Shown here: piece after piece, positions 40,300-48,896 of the stretch
How the letters are laid out: each line of letters starts with the position of its first letter
Position numbering within the stretch: the first letter of the stretch is position 1
NCBI RefSeq assembly: GCF_901827185.1
Contig: NZ_LR594672.1
Span: 620,001 to 684,000 of the forward strand
DNA: 64,000 nt
DNA from: Variovorax sp. PBL-E5
GTDB lineage: Bacteria > Pseudomonadota > Gammaproteobacteria > Burkholderiales > Burkholderiaceae_C
Direction: 5' to 3'
Translations under genes and position numbers: made by a program
Notes under the pieces: generated by a model
What the model saw: the letters and a program-made list of their open reading frames with translations, nothing else
What the model was told of the DNA's origin: nothing
Database searches by the model: none

Positions 40300-40521
40300 A
40301 TGGCAATCAAGCTCGCCGTCGGCGACGTCGTAGAACTCAAGTCGGGCGGCCCGCTGCTGACCGTGGTCAAGGACCGCGTCGAGCAGGGCAGCAAGTTCGT
40401 CCAGGTCGCATGGTTCGACGGTGCGGCGGTTCTGAAGCAGGAAGTGCTGCCGAAGGATTCCTTTCAGGTAAAGGGCATCAAACCGTCACCCGAAGGTGGT
40501 ACGGCGCCCACCGCTGAGTAA
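40300..40521 (+). CDS. DUF2158 (YodC-like) protein
   Basis: 73 residues from ATG at 40300. IKLAVGDVVELKSGGPLLTV and VQVAWFDGAAVLKQEVLPKD match DUF2158, a small beta-barrel protein of unknown function found on many proteobacterial plasmids. C-terminal end is flexible. Terminator follows. Confidence 0.85.
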   Translation: MAIKLAVGDVVELKSGGPLLTVVKDRVEQGSKFVQVAWFDGAAVLKQEVLPKDSFQVKGIKPSPEGGTAPTAE

Positions 40522-40539
40522 CGGGTAACACCCAAGACT

Positions 40540-40567
40540 GAAGCCGCCCACGAGGCGGCTTCTTCAC
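40540..40567 (+). terminator. rho-independent terminator
   Basis: GAAGCCGCC-CACGA-GGCGGCTTC followed by TTCACG; the T-run is short. Confidence 0.7.
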
Positions 40568-40596
40568 GCGCGCCCGGCCCGGCGCGCGAGGCCCGA

Positions 40597-41085
40597 TTAC
40601 AGGCAGGTGTCGTGGGCCACCAGGTTCGGCGAGTCGAACCGGGCACCTGTGGGAGAGATGTAGCCCCCTTTAACGTCAAACGCGATGAGTGGGTAGCCCC
40701 CGTCATCGTCCACCACCGCCTCCGACACAGTGGCCACGAGCCATGCGCGCTCCTTACCCGGGGCCCGGAATTTCAGGTTAAGCGTGTCGCCTCGGCCCAA
40801 TACGTCCTTCACCCGTAGTTTTTGGTCCAGGCTGGCAAGCTCGAGTGTGCGAACGCCGTCCGCGGTGCGCAGGAAGAGCACTCGGTCGGTCGACATGAAC
40901 ATCACACTGGCTGCGCCGGGCAGCGTCCCCTTGCTGTGCACGTAGGTCCCGCACTCGCCTTGCGGCGCATCGCCGACTTGCAGAAGCTGGAAGGCGCCAT
41001 CGGCGGGGGCGGCGGGAGGAGGTGCGGACGCGGCTCCGCTTCCCAGGTACAGGGCAGCAGTGAGCGCGAGTAGGGGCTTGAGCAT
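40597..41085 (-). CDS. secreted hypothetical protein
   Basis: 162 residues with a signal peptide (MLKPLLALTAALYLGSGAAS), then a proline/alanine-rich stretch and a beta-rich body (FLRTADGVRTLELASLDQK, RAWLVATVSEAVVDDDGG). Two cysteines (GECGTY and HDTCL) could pair. Periplasmic. A GCTAGAC box lies near 41110. Family unknown. Confidence 0.7.
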   Translation of the reverse strand: MLKPLLALTAALYLGSGAASAPPPAAPADGAFQLLQVGDAPQGECGTYVHSKGTLPGAASVMFMSTDRVLFLRTADGVRTLELASLDQKLRVKDVLGRGDTLNLKFRAPGKERAWLVATVSEAVVDDDGGYPLIAFDVKGGYISPTGARFDSPNLVAHDTCL

Positions 41086-41179
41086 GGTGCAGAGGAAGTG
41101 AACAACCGCGTCTAGCTTCCCGCCTTTAGCCCGCTCGACGAGGGGCCGCCCTGGGCGTCTCCGTGGGGCTCCGCGCCGC

Positions 41180-41677
41180 CTACCCGTTCGCTGGCAGCCG
41201 TAGCCGGTTCACCACCTGCTCATACACCCAGCTGCTGCGATTCACCTCCGCCGGAGCCGCCGGGCCGACCGCCCTCACAAGTTTCGTGACCGTCCCGGCG
41301 TCGGGCTGCAACTCCAGGAGGGCGGCCCACTTGTCGGCTGCCAGGCTGACTGACGTTCGGTGGCCGTTGGCTTCCTTGAAAACAACGATGACGGGCTTGC
41401 GTTTCGGCTGCGCCCCTGTGGACAGATTGGGGGATACCAGGCCACCCGGCCGTTCCGCGGTGCTACGGGGGAGGCCGAATGGCGTCGTTATGTCGCGCGG
41501 GCTCGCCGGCGTGGGGACCGTTTGTGCACGGTCGCTCGTTGGCGGAACTGCCGAGAAGCCCGTGCGCTCCCCCGCTGCAAGCAACTCGCGTACGGCTTGG
41601 CTGAGCAATTGGTCCGACGCACCGGCGGCCGCTAAGGCTCGAAGGGCTTCAAGGTAAACGGGGTCTTCAGCCGACAT
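41180..41677 (-). CDS. hypothetical protein next to the origin
   Basis: 165 residues. Helical N-terminus (EALRALAAAGASDQLLSQAV), Pro-rich middle, then KRKPVIVVFKEANGHRTSVS and AALLELQPDAGTVTKLVRAV. A CATAA repeat array overlaps its start codon. That and position by the origin suggest an auto-regulated DNA-binding or partition-associated protein, but no fold is recognised. Confidence 0.65.
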   Translation of the reverse strand: MSAEDPVYLEALRALAAAGASDQLLSQAVRELLAAGERTGFSAVPPTSDRAQTVPTPASPRDITTPFGLPRSTAERPGGLVSPNLSTGAQPKRKPVIVVFKEANGHRTSVSLAADKWAALLELQPDAGTVTKLVRAVGPAAPAEVNRSSWVYEQVVNRLRLPANG

Positions 41678-41736
41678 AACTTCGAATTATGCCTGTCCGA
41701 CCGGCATAACATAAACATAACTCGCATAAGTTATGC
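41675..41736. promoter_or_regulatory. CATAA operator array
   Basis: CATAAC at 41675-41680, TTATG at 41688-41692, GCATAAC (41704-41710), ACATAAC (41714-41720) and the palindrome GCATAA-G-TTATGC (41724-41736). Overlaps the start of the 41180-41677 gene, so likely autoregulatory. Confidence 0.55.
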
Positions 41737-41870
41737 CGTATTATGTCGTTTATGCGATGTGAGGCAATGCAGTAGCGTTGCTTTTCGTGACCGATGCGTT
41801 TGATTTCTTTAATTCAATGTTTACTTGCTTTACGCCATCTAAGCTGTTGATATGGAAGGAATTTCCGTTG

Positions 41871-42214
41871 GACATGTGAGTCTTTTGAGGGGCAAATGTG
41901 AGCGAATTGAGGGACACCCGGAGCTTTTGGAGGGACCGTTGTGAGCATAAGGAGGGCGCATAAAGCCCCACATGTGAGCGTTTTGAGGGACTGGGCTGTG
42001 GATAACCGGCCAGCTTCGCAAAGGACGACATGTGAGCTTTTTGAGGGATACCCGAACCGCCGACATGTGAGCTTTTTGAGGGAGAGTCATGTGCACGTGT
42101 CGGCCAGGCCCGGGCAGTTGTGAGCTTTTTGAGGGACCTTCCCTGGACAGGCCGACCTGTGAGTGTTTCGAGGGACTGAGAATCCGTGCGCGACCTGTGA
42201 GCTTTTTGAGGGAC
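41871..42214. repeat. iteron array of the replication origin
   Basis: About ten directly repeated copies around TGTGAGCTTTTTGAGGGA. Clear ones: 41871, 41894, 41969, 42027, 42062, 42115, 42154 and 42192; degenerate ones near 41921 and 41938. Upstream of the rep gene on the same strand, so initiator binding sites of the origin. Spacing is irregular (about 23-65 bases). Confidence 0.9.
41997..42005 (-). promoter_or_regulatory. DnaA box
   Basis: TGTGGATAA, the exact complement of TTATCCACA, lying between iterons. Confidence 0.85.
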
Positions 42215-42343
42215 CTACTCGACCGCGTGGCAACTCGCCGATAAATGAGGGGATGTCTGTTTGCAAGGAGACAACCTCGTCCGAGGACCCCGATGCCCAT
42301 CGAAAGAACAGCGGCCTCATTACCTCGTTGCTCGCCGTTGACC

Positions 42344-42373
42344 TGTGAGGAGGTGACTGTTAGCCTTCTCACA
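42344..42373. promoter_or_regulatory. inverted iteron half-sites, likely rep operator
   Basis: TGTGAG (42344-42349) and CTCACA (42368-42373) form an inverted repeat of the iteron core 26 bases before the rep start, as in autoregulated iteron plasmids. Confidence 0.6.
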
Positions 42374-42398
42374 TCAAACGACCTACGCGAAAATCCCA

Positions 42399-43901
42399 TT
42401 GGCCAAAGTCATAGGGGTCACCGGCGAGATACTGACCGATGACAGCCGCCAGCTATCCTTGCTCGCCGACAGCAATCTGCCGGAGCGACTTCGCAAGGCC
42501 GTTGAGGTCGTTCACATGTACCCGGTGTCCGGCCAATACAGCCATTTTTGCCGCCGGGTGTTCAACGCTTTGTTGTTGGTGACGACCAAGGGCTGGCAAT
42601 CTATCCCTTCCGAGCTGCAGGCCAAGGTTCTAGACGAGCGACGAGTCCTCAGGTTCGCCGCCACCGTGGGGGAGCTGGGTAAGGTGTTGCGGGCCACGAC
42701 CAGAGCAACTGAGAGAATTTACGACGCCGTGGAGAACCTGTACGGCCAGGAATTCCGCTTCGACGCGATGGGCGAGCGGGGCGACATGTACAAGGTGGCC
42801 AGCCGCCTGATATCCCAGTATTCGAGGAGTTCGGACGGCTCGGGAGAGGTGCAATGGGAGTTTCCGCCGGATGTATTCGAGATGCTCATGAGCCCAGGGC
42901 GCTGGGCGGCCATCGATATCCACCTAGCAAACCGGTTCAATTCGGGCCATTCGCTCGCGCTCTATGAAAACACGCACCGGTACATTCGCGTTCAACTGAC
43001 GGCGCGGATGCCGGTTGTCGATTGGGTCAAGCTGCTCGTGAGCCCTGATGCGGCCGAGACCTTTCTCCAGCAAGGGAACTATCGCTACTTCAAGCGCGAC
43101 ATTCTCTTACCGGCAATGCGAGAGCTGGAGAGCACCGAGGCCTGTCCGTTTAGCGTCGAGCTGCTGGAGACCACAGGTTCGCGTAATAAGGTGACCCACC
43201 TTCAATTCCGGCTGCACCTGAAGGTCCAGGCCGCTTTAGACATGGACACCAGCCAGACCGGGGACCCTCGCCTCGAGGCCAAGCTGCGTGAATACGGAAT
43301 CACGGAACGGGGCATCGACCAACTGCTGACGAAATACGACGAGCCCGTTCTCAGGCTCCACATAGCCGCGTTCGACAAGCGCCTGGCGGAAGGGGGTATC
43401 CGGGACAAGGCTGCAGCCTTCGTCCATCAGGTCAAGAATGATTACTACGGTCGCAGTCCCCAGCAGGAAGGTCAGGCCGACGCCCCCGCTCTCCCGGCTC
43501 CCGCGGTGGACACGCGGAAGCAGGATGAGGCCGATTTCGCCAAGCATATTGCGCAGCGAGTTCGAAAGTACTACTTGGGCCAGCCGCGATTTGTCCAGGA
43601 CCAGCTGCTCCAGGCCTTCCTCAACAGCCCGGACACTCCGAACCTGGTGCGAGAACAGTTCGCGAAAAAGGGGTTCAAGACACCCGCCGTGTCCGGGACG
43701 TTCTACGCGTGGATGGCGAAGCAAGAAGGAGTTCTTTCCCTTCCGGAAGACGCATCACTAGATGCGTACCTCGACTGGCGCAACGAACCCAAAAGAAGCA
43801 AGGGCCCGAGAGTTTTGTCGACCAAAATCTCTGTAGGGGGGCCAATCTCTTCCGGCACGCGAAAGAAGGCGGCATCGCCTCGGGAGGTTCCGGCCGACTA
43901 G
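42399..43901 (+). CDS. replication initiator protein, RepB/Rep_3 family
   Basis: 500 residues from TTG 42399; the start is uncertain because no good ribosome site is seen. ATERIYDAVENLYGQEFRFD and LANRFNSGHSLALYENTHRY are typical of the two winged-helix Rep_3 domains. C-terminal 130 residues (from about YYGRSPQQEGQADA) are extra, with a Lys/Arg-rich end. It binds the iterons and opens the origin with host DnaA. It is longer than the usual 300-residue RepB. Confidence 0.9.
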   Translation: MAKVIGVTGEILTDDSRQLSLLADSNLPERLRKAVEVVHMYPVSGQYSHFCRRVFNALLLVTTKGWQSIPSELQAKVLDERRVLRFAATVGELGKVLRATTRATERIYDAVENLYGQEFRFDAMGERGDMYKVASRLISQYSRSSDGSGEVQWEFPPDVFEMLMSPGRWAAIDIHLANRFNSGHSLALYENTHRYIRVQLTARMPVVDWVKLLVSPDAAETFLQQGNYRYFKRDILLPAMRELESTEACPFSVELLETTGSRNKVTHLQFRLHLKVQAALDMDTSQTGDPRLEAKLREYGITERGIDQLLTKYDEPVLRLHIAAFDKRLAEGGIRDKAAAFVHQVKNDYYGRSPQQEGQADAPALPAPAVDTRKQDEADFAKHIAQRVRKYYLGQPRFVQDQLLQAFLNSPDTPNLVREQFAKKGFKTPAVSGTFYAWMAKQEGVLSLPEDASLDAYLDWRNEPKRSKGPRVLSTKISVGGPISSGTRKKAASPREVPAD

Positions 43902-44656
43902 CCCGGTATTGCCGCCACGGCAGCGCCTGGCGGGCGCTCCTTGTCGAGCAAGGTGCCAAGCAGGCTGTAAGCGAACGCTTCGTCGACGACCCCAGCCTTG
44001 GCCAAGTCTAGATACTTAGCCAGCACCGTTTGGTGAATTGGCGCCACTGCCGTCGGCAGCGGCCAGTCGCCCAGCCCGGCAGCGCCCCCCACCGAAGGCC
44101 CACGTGCGGCAATGGCTCGTGTACGAGGGGCAGAGCTCAACTGCCGGGCTCGCATCCCTAAAGCCGGGGGTACCGGCTCGTCCCGGTCCAACCAGCCGTC
44201 CGGCAGGCCAAGAGCGTCCTCCATCGCTCGCGCCCGTCGCGGTCCGAAGGCGCGCCGCTGGCTAGCAGCCCGCGTCTCCGAGTTCATCAGGTCAGAGAGC
44301 ATCGACGGTGCCGTGTTCAGCAACGTCGCCAAATGGGTCGTATGCGTGCAGGCGTCCGCCAGTCGCCTAAGGTTGCCGCGCCGCAAACGCTGGAGTTCCA
44401 CGCTGCTGGCTTTCGCCCTGGAGTTGCGCTGAAGCGCTCGAATCATGTCCGGATGCCAAGGCTCGCCCGAACCCAGCCACGTCGCCGGTACCTCGGCGCA
44501 CTCCGCGATTTGTGCCCATTGCAAGGGGGACAGCAACCCGTAGTCGTCCATGGCTCGCTGAAGCAGTGGCACTGAGCATTCAGCAGCTTTTGCCACGGCA
44601 CCTGCCAAGTCGGGCGATTGCTCAAGGAGCTGGGCGACATGTGCGGCGGGGTTCAT
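43898..44656 (-). CDS. HTH regulator-like protein beside rep
   Basis: 252 residues from ATG 44656 with AAGGAG upstream. Two phage-repressor-type HTH segments: LSPLQWAQIAECAEVPATWL near residue 40, and ATLLNTAPSMLSDLMNSETR with RRARAMEDALGLPDGWLDRD near 110. The LGLPxGWLD end is typical of Xre-type regulators. C-terminal half is Pro/Ala-rich. Convergent with rep, overlapping by 4 bases; copy or gene control likely. Confidence 0.75.
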   Translation of the reverse strand: MNPAAHVAQLLEQSPDLAGAVAKAAECSVPLLQRAMDDYGLLSPLQWAQIAECAEVPATWLGSGEPWHPDMIRALQRNSRAKASSVELQRLRRGNLRRLADACTHTTHLATLLNTAPSMLSDLMNSETRAASQRRAFGPRRARAMEDALGLPDGWLDRDEPVPPALGMRARQLSSAPRTRAIAARGPSVGGAAGLGDWPLPTAVAPIHQTVLAKYLDLAKAGVVDEAFAYSLLGTLLDKERPPGAAVAAIPG

Positions 44657-44712
44657 GGTCACTCCTTGCTGACAGCCTCGGGTCAGGTTGTACTGCGACT
44701 TTAAGGCGTTGA

Positions 44713-44718
44713 AGTATA
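44713..44718 (-). promoter_or_regulatory. -10 element of the 43898 gene
   Basis: TATACT on the minus strand, about 57 bases before the ATG at 44656. Confidence 0.4.
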
Positions 44719-44798
44719 ACTTTACCCAGGCTACACCTTGAGGTCAAGAAGAACGGCGCGGCTGCGTGGAATTAGGGCAGGCCGGCCGCGCGAGCCCA

Positions 44799-44823
44799 GA
44801 AAAAAAGAGAGCCTGGGGCTCTC
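44799..44823 (-). terminator. rho-independent terminator
   Basis: Minus-strand GAGAGCC-CCA-GGCTCTC followed by TTTTTTTC; probably ends the 44923/45713 operon. Confidence 0.8.
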
Positions 44824-44922
44824 CTGGGGGAATGTGCCGTGGGGACCGGGCGTGCCCGCTGGACGGCCCATGGCAAGACGCCCCGCGCTGGGCGGGGCGT
44901 TCGCTGACAAAGCTAGCAAGCC

Positions 44923-45723
44923 CTATCGGCCGGCGTAGAGCGAGGCGGAGGCCATAACCCCGGCAGAGCGCATCGCCATGTAGCGTGTACTGGCCCCTGC
45001 CATCTCCGTGAATGCGGAGGTCACCGATTCGGTTTTGGTCGCATCGTAGGCCTTGATGTTGCCCGCCTGGAGGTTCAGGGCAGCGGCAAACTCGTCCACC
45101 TGGCCGGTGGGGCCCACCAGGGTGAACGTCCAGCGGCCTGTGGCCTCGAGCTTGGCGACGAGTTCGCGCAGCAGCTGCGGAGGGTAGCGGTACGACGAGG
45201 TGTCCTCGCCATCGGTGAACGGTGCCACGAGGAACGCAGTCGACGGCGAATCAGCGTCCGGGCGGGCCAGGAGCGAGGCGATGGTGTCCCCGATGGCGTC
45301 GTAGAGGGCGGTGCCGCCGGTGGGCGTGTACTCTTCCTCGGGCAGCGGACTCAGTTGCTCCGTCGGCGCCGCGCTCAGGACTTCCCGCGGCGTGCTGCTG
45401 AACACGTTCAGCGTGACCAGTGTCTTTCCGGCCTCCTTGGCGCCTTCCTTGATGACGCCGACCTGGTGGTTGTAGCCAGCCAAGGCAGCTGCGCGGTGGC
45501 GGTTCATCGACCAGGACTCGTCGAGGAGCAGCGCCGCATGTGTGGTTTGTTCGCCAACGGCGGGCCGGGAACGCTCGGCGCGACAGTCTTCAATCGAACG
45601 CGCGAGCAGGCGCTGGATGGCGGCAGGTAACTCGAAGGCCGGGAGGGTGGGCCGGACATGGGACTGGACGGTGAGGCCAAGGTAGGGCAGTACCAGGGGG
45701 CCGAGGCGGGGGTTATTGAGCAC
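44923..45723 (-). CDS. VWA-domain protein
   Basis: 266 residues from GTG 45723 with AAGGAG; an upstream extension is out of place. HAALLLDESWSMNRHRAA carries the MIDAS DxSxS, TPTGGTALYDAIGDTIASLL the helix behind it and FTDGEDTSSYRYP the last metal loop. A cytosolic VWA protein. Coupled with the upstream RHH-like gene (11-base overlap). Near the replication block, role unknown. Confidence 0.85.
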   Translation of the reverse strand: MLNNPRLGPLVLPYLGLTVQSHVRPTLPAFELPAAIQRLLARSIEDCRAERSRPAVGEQTTHAALLLDESWSMNRHRAAALAGYNHQVGVIKEGAKEAGKTLVTLNVFSSTPREVLSAAPTEQLSPLPEEEYTPTGGTALYDAIGDTIASLLARPDADSPSTAFLVAPFTDGEDTSSYRYPPQLLRELVAKLEATGRWTFTLVGPTGQVDEFAAALNLQAGNIKAYDATKTESVTSAFTEMAGASTRYMAMRSAGVMASASLYAGR

Positions 45724-46141
45724 GGTGAGTCTCCTTGCGCGATTTGAAGAATTGAGCGATGGGGTTGGCGGGGGTGTGCACGAGCTCAGGAGAGGCCGCG
45801 CTGGGGGTGGTCGGGAAGTTGGCCTGGGCCGAATGGGCGCATGCGCCCTGCACACCGCCAGATGCGGCGAGCCAGTCGGAAGAAGTTGTCTGAAGGCTCG
45901 CGCCAGGTCCCTGGCGCATTGCGCTTTCGTAGGCGCTCAGCCCCAGCCGAACAAGGCCTGCGACCGCAACGTCGGAGGTCACCTGCAGCTCTTGGCGGAC
46001 GCGGTCCACGCGCTCCTTTTCGTCGCTGGCGATATAGCCCTCGACTCGGCGGAAGCTGCTCTCCGCCAAGCGGCTTCGAAAGGCCTTCGTTCGTTCCGCG
46101 GGCTCGAGTGGCTCGGGGGGTGGTGATTGCTTGTACGTCAT
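45713..46141 (-). CDS. small DNA-binding protein, RHH-like (tentative)
   Basis: 142 residues. Basic helical N-terminus (RSRLAESSFRRVEGYIASDE, then RVDRVRQELQVTSDVAVAGL with VRLGLSAYE) resembles plasmid replication-regulator proteins with a ribbon-helix-helix. The C-terminal half is disordered (Ser/Ala/Pro). GTTACCGGTAAC lies 12 bases upstream of its start and may be its operator. Confidence 0.65.
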   Translation of the reverse strand: MTYKQSPPPEPLEPAERTKAFRSRLAESSFRRVEGYIASDEKERVDRVRQELQVTSDVAVAGLVRLGLSAYESAMRQGPGASLQTTSSDWLAASGGVQGACAHSAQANFPTTPSAASPELVHTPANPIAQFFKSRKETHRAQ

Positions 46142-46153
46142 CGGTTTTCTGTC

Positions 46154-46165
46154 GTTACCGGTAAC
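46154..46165. promoter_or_regulatory. palindromic operator candidate
   Basis: GTTACCGGTAAC, perfect 12-bp palindrome just upstream of the minus-strand gene at 46141. Confidence 0.5.
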
Positions 46166-46364
46166 GTCTAGCGTGATGTTTTATACGCGCCGTTTTCGTC
46201 AGTTCGCTGGTTAAAGGCCCGCCCGCCCCACAGTGCCGAGCGAGAACCAGCGCCTTGCGAAGGGGCGGGCGGGCCCCTCGGATGTCCCGCCGAGAGCCGG
46301 AGGTCCAACCGGTCCGTACCCGTGTCACGCCCATGGGCACAAGAGCTTGATTGCTATCCGAGGG

Positions 46365-46646
46365 ATGCCTGTCCTCGTTCCCGCCGCCTATTGCCTGGTC
46401 GTCATGCTGCTCGCAGCGTGGTTCGCCATGGACGCGCTCACGCTTCCCATTGGGCGTGGGCTGAAGCGCTATGCGATTGTCGTTTGCGCCTTGTCTGCGG
46501 CCCCCTTGCTGCACTTGCTCGAATCGCGAGCGCAGGCACCAGGCTGGACGACCGCCATATTTCTCGGCTGGGCGCTCGCCTTGGCGTCCGTAGCGGTCCT
46601 GCGCGACCGCCGGCTCGCACAAACTCGCGCGGCAAAACCGGCGTAG
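46365..46646 (+). CDS. small membrane protein
   Basis: 93 residues from ATG 46365 (MPVLVPAAYCLVVMLLAAWF). Two or three hydrophobic helices (about 5-20, 35-50 and 60-78), short basic loop (RGLKRY) and a basic tail. Inner-membrane protein; no family recognised. Confidence 0.55.
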   Translation: MPVLVPAAYCLVVMLLAAWFAMDALTLPIGRGLKRYAIVVCALSAAPLLHLLESRAQAPGWTTAIFLGWALALASVAVLRDRRLAQTRAAKPA

Positions 46647-46729
46647 TGAGCCCGCCTCGGGCGGCGCGGAGGCCCCTTGGCCGCGGTGACTATAGGGGGA
46701 AGGTCACATCTTCTCTTTAAAGGCAAATC

Positions 46730-47023
46730 ATGCAAACCGTTTTCGCTATCGCCATCCTCGCTGTTGTCATCGCCTCGACTTCTGTCCTGGTAACGATGCT
46801 CATCGAGCAGGTCAAGGCTGAACGTCGCGTGGCTGCCGAAAAGGCCGCCAAGCATCAACGTCTCCGCACGCTGGAAATGAACCTCCGGCACCTGGAAGCA
46901 GACTCGAAGTCCCGTAAGCTTTCCCAAGCTGAAATGGACGACTACGCTGCTTTCATCGCTGAGCGCAATGACTTGTCGGCCGCGTTGTTCCCGCAACGCA
47001 ATCCGTCCCTGGCATTCGCTTAA
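46730..47023 (+). CDS. small membrane-anchored coiled-coil protein
   Basis: 97 residues. Signal-anchor at 3-24 (VFAIAILAVVIASTSVLVTM), then a charged coiled coil (EQVKAERRVAAEKAAKHQRL, LEMNLRHLEADSKSR). Cytosol-facing or periplasmic helix on a membrane anchor. A GACTATAGG box lies at about 46688. Terminator downstream. Confidence 0.7.
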   Translation: MQTVFAIAILAVVIASTSVLVTMLIEQVKAERRVAAEKAAKHQRLRTLEMNLRHLEADSKSRKLSQAEMDDYAAFIAERNDLSAALFPQRNPSLAFA

Positions 47024-47030
47024 ATTGATT

Positions 47031-47061
47031 CCGCGCCCCTAACCCGGGCGCGTTTCTTTTT
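47031..47061 (+). terminator. rho-independent terminator
   Basis: CGCGCCC pairs with GGGCGCG, followed by TTTCTTTTT. Confidence 0.85.
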
Positions 47062-47082
47062 GGGCCTCGGCCTTGCCGACTA

Positions 47083-47089
47083 GCTACAC
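47083..47089 (+). promoter_or_regulatory. GCTACAC box, likely -10 element
   Basis: Followed by GAGGCAGGAAATT; ATG 28 bases downstream. Confidence 0.5.
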
Positions 47090-47117
47090 GAGGCAGGAAA
47101 TTTGCCAGGAACACACC

Positions 47118-47822
47118 ATGAACCAAGATTCGAACACCGGCCTTTCGGTGCGCTACCTGCTGACAGTGCAGGGGCAGCCAGAGGAACTCGAGGTCTTCGT
47201 GACCAGCGTGCGGCATCCGACGGACGGCGACAAGCTGTTCCAGCCGAGTAGGGCGGTACCGGTGCCTGCTGGCCTGGAGGCCGTCGACCCCTTCGCTATC
47301 CCGTACTATCACTTCATCCAGAACCAATACCGCATGGCGGCTGAGGCGCTGGAGGCGCTCAACGAAGAGCCCAAGCTGGTGGCGTTGCTGAAGGACCCCG
47401 CCAAGCACCAGGAAGCACGCGTGCTCCTGAACCGCACACTGGACACCGAGGCGCTAGCCGGCGTTGCCCTTGTTCGCAAGAACGTGCGTCAGTACAACGC
47501 CCTCACACGTGCCCAGTGGGCGCAGAAGAACTGGGGGCAGTTTGACGACCGGCTGACATGCGCGCAGTTCGAGCGTGTCACGAACCGCCGAGGGCAGTAC
47601 CACTTCACGTGGCACACCCTGGACGTTCGGATTCTCGACCAGCTCGGCGCGCTCCATCCGACCCTCTCCTTTGGCCTCGTCGGGGTGGACGAGCTCAACC
47701 TCAAGCAGGCCTACGGTTGGCACTGCGAAGGCTCAAGCACGTTCCACCACGGGGCCGGCGCAGTCGACCCGGGCAGGCCTACCTGGCTTGACCATCTCCC
47801 CGCGGCGTTTTCCGTCGCGTGA
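47118..47822 (+). CDS. hypothetical protein
   Basis: 234 residues from ATG 47118 with CAGGAA. VRYLLTVQGQPEELEVFVTS, FIQNQYRMAAEALEALNEEP and KLVALLKDPAKHQEARVLLN give a mixed fold; the last 100 residues include HFTWHTLDVRILDQLGALHP. Function unknown. Confidence 0.72.
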   Translation: MNQDSNTGLSVRYLLTVQGQPEELEVFVTSVRHPTDGDKLFQPSRAVPVPAGLEAVDPFAIPYYHFIQNQYRMAAEALEALNEEPKLVALLKDPAKHQEARVLLNRTLDTEALAGVALVRKNVRQYNALTRAQWAQKNWGQFDDRLTCAQFERVTNRRGQYHFTWHTLDVRILDQLGALHPTLSFGLVGVDELNLKQAYGWHCEGSSTFHHGAGAVDPGRPTWLDHLPAAFSVA

Positions 47823-47832
47823 TTCTCTCCAA

Positions 47833-47864
47833 GGGGCCGCATCTGCGGTCCCTTCCTTTTTTTT
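47833..47864 (+). terminator. rho-independent terminator
   Basis: GGGGCCGCA / TGCGGTCCC stem followed by TTCCTTTTTTTT. Confidence 0.8.
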
Positions 47865-48217
47865 GGAGGCGCGCTCATCGCGTCCTTCGCTACCTCCACA
47901 AAAACTCCTTTTCTTCCGCCTCAGCGCACAAGCGCAGCCTCCTTAGCTGGTCACTTGGCGGCCAAGGCGACGACAGGGGGAGCCAGGGCGGCCTGGGTCG
48001 AAGGTTCGAAGGGGTCGGCGGGTGGCAGAGGTCGCGAGAGACCGTTTACAGAAAAATAAACGTCATCCGCTAAAAGACTCTTTCTCTCGCCTGAGACTTC
48101 ATCAATAACTCTTAAACAAGAGCAAGAGTCCTTCGTGCGAGCGCGAGCGCGCGACCGCTCAAGCCCGGTCTAAAAACTCGCCCCTATACCTTGCATGTTC
48201 AACGAACCCGCCCCGCC
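47865..48217. other. no gene seen
   Basis: About 350 bases, lower in GC around 48060-48130, with AAGAG/CTCTT words (CTCTTAAACAAGAG near 48110). No coding frame with a good start. A CCCTATACC box (48181-48189) near the right end probably serves the next gene. Confidence 0.4.
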
Positions 48218-48457
48218 GTGACACACCGGTGCCATGCGCAGGCCTGCCTGACCGCTGTGCGCCCCGAGCTGCTGATGTGCGCGAAGCACTGGCGAATGGT
48301 TCCTCGAGCACTGCAGCGCGACGTGTGGCGGGAATACCGCCCGGGTCAATGCGATGACAAAAAGCCTTCGAGTGCCTGGAGGGGTGCCGCCTGTGCGGCT
48401 ATCAACTTCGTGGCCGAAATCGAGGGTCAACCCAAACTTCCGCCGCTGGCGGTCTGA
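48218..48457 (+). CDS. small Cys/His protein
   Basis: 79 residues from GTG 48218 (or TTG 48191). CHAQACLTAVRPELLMCAKHW gives C-x4-C ... C-x2-HW, a zinc-site pattern, followed by MVPRALQRDVWREYRPGQCD. Similar small proteins occur in phages and plasmids. Unknown role. First of four closely spaced genes. Confidence 0.68.
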   Translation: MTHRCHAQACLTAVRPELLMCAKHWRMVPRALQRDVWREYRPGQCDDKKPSSAWRGAACAAINFVAEIEGQPKLPPLAV

Positions 48458-48463
48458 AAAATC

Positions 48464-48883
48464 ATGTCTCTCGACCTTATCCCCAACGAAGTCGCCCGGT
48501 ACGGACTCAGAGCCGACTGGCACTCCATGAACGTCGTCGTGGTCAAGCGCCGCGGGGCGTCATCGAAGAACGCCGGCCAGGAGTACGAGGAAACGCTGGC
48601 GTACTGCCGCGACGTCCGAAACGCTTCGCTCTGGCTGTTCAACCACATCATCCGTGCGAACGGGGCTGACGCCCAGGCGGCCGCGGAGGTGACCACCAGG
48701 TCGCTCGCCGACGTCGAGGCCTTGATGGCTGTCGTCGACGAGGCCCAGCGGCACGTGCTGGCTGCGGTCGAATCGCTGGAGACCAACCTTGCAGCGCTGG
48801 GGCTCAGCCAAAAGGAGCTCGTGAAGGCTTTGGCGGCCGCGGATACGCCTGCAAAGGCCGACGGCGAATCTTCGGGCCAGTGA
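48464..48883 (+). CDS. hypothetical protein
   Basis: 139 residues, MSLDLIPNEVARYGLRADWH. First half alpha/beta (YEETLAYCRDVRNASLWLFN); second half helical with heptads (ADVEALMAVVDEAQRHVLAA, VESLETNLAALGLSQKELVK). Likely in an operon with neighbours. Not recognised. Confidence 0.7.
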   Translation: MSLDLIPNEVARYGLRADWHSMNVVVVKRRGASSKNAGQEYEETLAYCRDVRNASLWLFNHIIRANGADAQAAAEVTTRSLADVEALMAVVDEAQRHVLAAVESLETNLAALGLSQKELVKALAAADTPAKADGESSGQ

Positions 48884-48896
48884 GCCTTCGGCGGCG

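Noticed and set aside
41871..42214. CRISPR array
   Set aside because: Repeats are 18-23 bp with irregular spacing, imperfect, include a DnaA box and lie before rep: iterons. No cas genes.
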